Origin: Mycolicibacterium parafortuitum
GTDB lineage: Bacteria; Actinomycetota; Actinomycetes; Mycobacteriales; Mycobacteriaceae
Assembly (NCBI RefSeq): GCF_002086815.1
Contig: NZ_MVID01000019.1
Span: forward strand, 57,964-121,963
Direction: 5' to 3'
Length of the DNA: 64,000 nt
A program made the position numbers and the translations under genes. Below the pieces are notes generated by a model, which made no database searches, had not been told where the DNA came from, and worked only from the letters and a program-made list of their open reading frames with translations. Positions 60,972 through 64,000 of the stretch are shown one piece after another; position 1 is the first letter of the stretch; every line of letters begins with the position of its first letter.

Positions 60972-61774
60972 TGCGGCCCTTCTTCGACGGCCTGCCGGAC
61001 AGCGGCTTCGAGCGCGTCGGCCGGCATGGGTTCGGCGTCGGCCCGCAACCGGAGGAAGTATTCGACATTGCCTGCGGGTCCGGGCAGCGGGCTGGCGGTC
61101 ACCGCCACAGCGTGCCAGTTCAGTTCGGCGGCCCGGCGGGCGACCGACAGCACCGCATCGGCGCGCAGCAGCGGATCGGACACCACGCCGCCGGTGCCGA
61201 CCCGGTCCTTGCCGACCTCGAACTGCGGTTTCACCATGGGAACGATATCCGCGCCGGGTGACGAGCACGCGGTCAGTGCGGGCAGCACCGTCGCCAGCGA
61301 GATGAACGACAGGTCGGCCACGACGAGGTCGACGGGCCCGCCGATCGCGTCGGCGGTGAGGTCGCGGACGTTGGTGCGTTCCATCACCGTCACCCGGGGG
61401 TCGGTGCGCACCGGCCACGCGAGCTGGCCGTAGCCGACGTCCACGGCGACGACCTCGCGGGCGTCGCGATGCAGCAGCACCTGGGTGAACCCACCGGTCG
61501 AGGCCCCCGCGTCCAGGCAGCGCCGGCCCGCGACGTCGACGCCGAACGCGTCGAGAGCGCCGATCAGTTTGTGGGCTCCGCGGGACACCCAGGAGTCTTC
61601 GTCGCCACCCTCGACGGTCAGGTTCGCGGTGACGGTCACCGCGGTGGCGGGTTTGGTCGCCGGCATACCGTCGACCCGGACCCGGCCCGCGTTGATCAGC
61701 TCGGCCGCCTGCTGCCGCGACCGGGCCAGTCCCCGGCGGACGAGTTCGGCGTCCACACGTGCGCGCCGCGTCAC
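60968..61774 (-). CDS. tlyA: TlyA rRNA 2'-O-methyltransferase
   Basis: 268 residues. N-terminal S4-like domain (RVDAELVRRGLARSRQQAAE), methyltransferase domain with SAM motif CLDAGASTGGFTQVLL, K-D-K-E-type residues in VSRGAHKL, DLVVADLSFISL and PMVKPQFEVGK. Methylates 16S C1409 and 23S C1920; loss gives capreomycin resistance. The interdomain linker reads DSWV where M. tuberculosis has RAWV. Confidence 0.95.
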   Translation of the reverse strand: MTRRARVDAELVRRGLARSRQQAAELINAGRVRVDGMPATKPATAVTVTANLTVEGGDEDSWVSRGAHKLIGALDAFGVDVAGRRCLDAGASTGGFTQVLLHRDAREVVAVDVGYGQLAWPVRTDPRVTVMERTNVRDLTADAIGGPVDLVVADLSFISLATVLPALTACSSPGADIVPMVKPQFEVGKDRVGTGGVVSDPLLRADAVLSVARRAAELNWHAVAVTASPLPGPAGNVEYFLRLRADAEPMPADALEAAVRQAVEEGPQ

Positions 61775-61779
61775 GCGGG

Positions 61780-61935
61780 TCAGCCCTTCTCGACGGATTC
61801 CAGCGCGCGCACCAGCAGATCGTGCGCCTCGTCCAGGCGCGCGGCGACGGAGTCCAGGTCGGCTGCCGACAGGTCCGAATGCTCACCGAGGAGTTCGGCG
61901 ACCTGGGCGCGGATCTGGTCGGGATCGTTACTCAT
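61780..61935 (-). CDS. small conserved protein (Rv1693-like)
   Basis: 51 residues: MSNDPDQIRAQVAELLGEHS, then LSAADLDSVAARLDEAHDLL. Acidic, all-helical. Position between tlyA and the phosphatase gene and its size match Rv1693. ATG 61935. Function unknown; conserved place suggests a real gene. Confidence 0.8.
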   Translation of the reverse strand: MSNDPDQIRAQVAELLGEHSDLSAADLDSVAARLDEAHDLLVRALESVEKG

Positions 61936-61948
61936 GTCGGGGTTCACG

Positions 61949-62965
61949 CTAGCCGATGGAGGTCGGCTCCAGAGCCCACCGTGCGACGGCCTGTCGCGCC
62001 GCGTTGTCGGCGCCGGTGATGGGTCGGCGGCCGGTCGTCCCGGCGCCCCACACGGCCGCGGCGATCGCACGCACCGGCGACAACGCGTCGCCGGGATCAG
62101 AACCGGTGGACGACAGCGTGACCGCCTCGGGTGAGACCTCGACCTGCCAGCCCGGGTGCTCGGCGATCCGCAGGGTGTCTGCTGCCGCGCCGGTCAGGGC
62201 GCGCAGATCCTCGGCCAGGAAACCTGGCCGCTGGTCCTCATCGGCCCAGATCGCGTCGGCGGCGGTGTTCACACCGCACAGCACCATCAGGCTGGGCAGC
62301 GCCGCGGCGTTGGCGCCGGCGATGTCGGTGTCGAGGCGGTCACCGACGACCAGCGGTCGGTCGAACTCCCCCCGGGACAGCGCATCGGCCATCAGCGCGG
62401 GGGCGGGCTTGCCGGCGACCTGAGGTTCGGCCTCGGTGGCGATGCGCAGCGCGGCCACCATCGACCCGTTGCCGGGCAGCAGGCCGCGCTCCGACGGCAG
62501 CGTCTTGTCGACATTGGCGGCGATCCACAGTGCCCCGGCCCGGATCGCCAGCGCCGCCTCGGCGAGGTTCTGCCAGCCGGTCTCGGGGTTGTGCCCCTGC
62601 ACCACGGCCACCGGGTCGTCGGACCACTCCCGCACCGGCGTCAGATCGACGGCGCGGACCTCGTCGGCCAGCGAGTCCGTGCCGACGACAAGCACTTTCG
62701 CGCCGCCGGGCAACTGCTCGGCCAGCAGTCGGGCCGCGCTCTGGGCACTGGTCACCACATCGGCCGCGACGGCGGTGAAGCCCAGCTCGCACAGATGGTC
62801 GGCGACCTGCCCGGCACTGCGGGACGCGTTGTTGGTCACGTAGAGCACCCGCGCGTCGATCGCGGCCAGCGTCTGCACCGCGCCCGGGGTGGGCTCGTGT
62901 CCGCGGAACACCGTGCCGTCGAGGTCGAGCAGCAGGCAATCGTGCTGCTGCGCAAGGGTGCTCAC
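61949..62965 (-). CDS. HAD-family glycerol-3-phosphate phosphatase (Rv1692-like)
   Basis: 338 residues. HAD motif I LLLDLDGTVFRG, motif II YVTNNASRS, motif III region around AGKPAPALM, motif IV VVGDRLDTDIAGAN: class IIA (NagD-like) HAD. Rv1692 was shown to remove phosphate from glycerol-3-phosphate, recycling lipid head-groups. The C-terminal 80 residues form an extra domain. GTG 62965 directly follows the upstream stop (1 base). Confidence 0.93.
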   Translation of the reverse strand: MSTLAQQHDCLLLDLDGTVFRGHEPTPGAVQTLAAIDARVLYVTNNASRSAGQVADHLCELGFTAVAADVVTSAQSAARLLAEQLPGGAKVLVVGTDSLADEVRAVDLTPVREWSDDPVAVVQGHNPETGWQNLAEAALAIRAGALWIAANVDKTLPSERGLLPGNGSMVAALRIATEAEPQVAGKPAPALMADALSRGEFDRPLVVGDRLDTDIAGANAAALPSLMVLCGVNTAADAIWADEDQRPGFLAEDLRALTGAAADTLRIAEHPGWQVEVSPEAVTLSSTGSDPGDALSPVRAIAAAVWGAGTTGRRPITGADNAARQAVARWALEPTSIG

Positions 62966-62966
62966 C

Positions 62967-63794
62967 TCAGGACAGCTCCGTGATGCGCTCTTCGGCGTCG
63001 GTCACACCGTCGACATCGGCCTTGGCGGCGTTCAGGAACCATTGCAGCGCCTCGTCGCGCCGGTCGAGGGCCAGCAGCGTATCGGCGTAGGCGTAGAACA
63101 GCCGCGCCGCGGTCTGCCCGGTCTGGGCCGGGTCGAGCGTCGGGGTCGACAGCACTGCCAGTGCCTGCTCGTGCTGGCCGAGATCGGATCGTGCGCCGGC
63201 GACGACGATGCGCAGTTCGTCGGCGTCCTCCCCGGTCAGCGCGGCGGCCTCGTCACTGCGGGCGAGCTCGATCGCCCGTTCGGGGCGGCCGACGCCGCGC
63301 TCGCAATCGGCGATCAGCGCCAACAACGGTGAGCGACTTCCCATTCGGCGTGCGGCACGCAGCTCCGCGAGCGCCTGGGCCCAGTCGCCACACTGGTAGG
63401 CGGCGATCCCGACGGCTTCGCGGACCGCGGCGATGCGCCCGGACCGGGCACGCGCGGCGCGGGCATGTTCCAGAGCGGCCTCGGGGTCGTCCTCGAGCAG
63501 TTCGCCGGCGGCGACGAGATGGCGGGCCACCGCGTCGGCGGTCGCGCGATCGAGCGTGGTCAGTTCACCACGGATCTCGGGTGAGAGCTGCTTGGCCTCG
63601 ATCTCGGGTGGGATCGGCGGACCGCTGTGGCGCGGGTCGTCGCCGTCGGTGCGGGGCTGCACCGGACGTGCGCGCTGGGGACCGGACCGGTGCGGGGCCG
63701 AACGGTTGTCGCGGCGCGGGCGCTGCTGGCCGCCACCGCCGTTGGACGCGCGGTCGGGCCGACGTTCGCCGCGGCCACCCTGGTTGTTCTGCAC
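62967..63794 (-). CDS. TPR-like protein with disordered basic N-terminus (Rv1691-like)
   Basis: 275 residues. The first 55 are Arg/Gly/Pro-rich and unstructured (GGRGERRPDRASNGGGGQQR). The remainder is made of helical repeats (ALEHARAARARSGRIAAVRE; ACQCGDW-like AAYQCGDWAQALAELRAARR; ALAVLSTPTLDPAQ; LFYAYADTLLALDRRDEALQ). The basic tail may bind RNA; inference. GTG 63794. It is the first gene of the run down to recN and is separated from the rRNA operon by an A+T-richer stretch of about 100 bases that probably holds its promoter. Confidence 0.85.
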   Translation of the reverse strand: MQNNQGGRGERRPDRASNGGGGQQRPRRDNRSAPHRSGPQRARPVQPRTDGDDPRHSGPPIPPEIEAKQLSPEIRGELTTLDRATADAVARHLVAAGELLEDDPEAALEHARAARARSGRIAAVREAVGIAAYQCGDWAQALAELRAARRMGSRSPLLALIADCERGVGRPERAIELARSDEAAALTGEDADELRIVVAGARSDLGQHEQALAVLSTPTLDPAQTGQTAARLFYAYADTLLALDRRDEALQWFLNAAKADVDGVTDAEERITELS

Positions 63795-63912
63795 AAAGAA
63801 AGGATACGGCCAAGCTCTGGCGACTCATAATTAATGAATTCAGAATGCCGAATTCGAATACGCTTTTCGACTAATTGCGGGCGCAATGAAGAGCAATAGG
63901 GCCGGAATAGGA

Positions 63913-63943
63913 AATAGCCCCCCACGCGAGGTGGGGGGCTATT
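63913..63943 (-). terminator. rRNA operon terminator hairpin
   Basis: AATAGCCCCCCAC pairs with GTGGGGGGCTATT (13 bp, 5-base loop), 8 bases after the 5S 3' end on the minus strand, followed by an A/T-rich stretch. Confidence 0.85.
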
Positions 63944-63950
63944 CCAATTT

Positions 63951-64000
63951 GTGTTCGGCGGTGTCCTACTTTTCCACCCGTGTGGGCAGTATCATCGGCG
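63951..64000 (-). rRNA. 5S ribosomal RNA, 3' end (partial)
   Basis: Read on the minus strand the last 50 bases are the 3' part of mycobacterial 5S rRNA (CGCCGATGATACTGCCCACA, then GGGTGGAAAAGTAGGACACC, GCCGAACAC). The 16S and 23S genes should lie beyond the window. A second rRNA operon next to the Rv1691 region is known in fast-growing mycobacteria (rrnB). Confidence 0.92.

Noticed and set aside
60972..61886. N-terminal extension of NAD kinase to 615 residues
   Set aside because: The extension is tlyA read in another frame, Arg/Gly-rich without homology; ATG 60971 gives the normal length of 310.

Overview
The window is GC-rich actinobacterial DNA and reads as a fast-growing Mycobacterium (Mycolicibacterium). 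The right third follows the M. tuberculosis Rv1713-Rv1691 gene order: der, cmk, rluB, scpB, scpA, a ParA ATPase, a methyltransferase, xerD, a Nudix hydrolase, pyrG, mctB/steB, steA, recN, nadK, tlyA, a 51-residue protein, a glycerol-3-phosphate phosphatase and an Rv1691-like protein. It ends in the 3' end of a 5S rRNA on the minus strand. An rRNA operon at this place is what is known for rrnB of fast growers. No virus, insertion sequence or CRISPR array was seen.

Layout. 1-1400: the C-terminal part of a LuxR/MalT-like regulator. 1404-4734: a four-gene minus-strand unit built around a DyP-type peroxidase. 4942-10703: two secreted proteins, an XRE regulator divergent from a metallo-beta-lactamase-fold hydrolase and carboxylesterase pair, a bestrophin-like membrane protein, and an SDR oxidoreductase. 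10753-17188: a sigma-factor block with three ECF41-family sigma factors (one lacking the C-terminal SnoaL domain), one SigH/SigR-like ECF factor, two NDH-2-like flavoproteins and a small membrane protein. Six sequences matching the ECF41 promoter (about TGTCACA, 16 bases, CGTC) stand in front of these genes, all with the same spacing.

17198-39455: a DosR (dormancy) regulon island of about 22 kb. It holds devR/dosR, a DosS/DosT heme sensor kinase, a tgs1-like acyltransferase, five universal stress proteins, an Acg-family nitroreductase, a Ddn-like nitroreductase, pfkB (frameshifted), an Rv2030c-like fusion, an Rv2006-like trehalose-phosphatase/GH65 fusion, an Rv1733c-like membrane protein, an SRPBCC protein, and an NRAMP-type transporter next to a free PRC/MgtE_N protein. 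Eleven DosR-box-like palindromes lie in front of most transcription units. The island also carries decayed genes: a second devR copy, a TetR regulator without its DNA-binding part, and a stub of a Zn alcohol dehydrogenase.

39498-41983 is an arsenic operon (arsR divergent from arsI/cadI-like, acr3 and arsC). A second bestrophin-like protein, tRNA-Pro(GGG), an FeS-type photolyase and a TauE/SafE permease lead into the conserved housekeeping block. That block is mostly one strand with many 1-8 base overlaps. It is interrupted by a convergent methyltransferase that has lost its SAM-binding segment, and by a divergent VOC/TetR pair.
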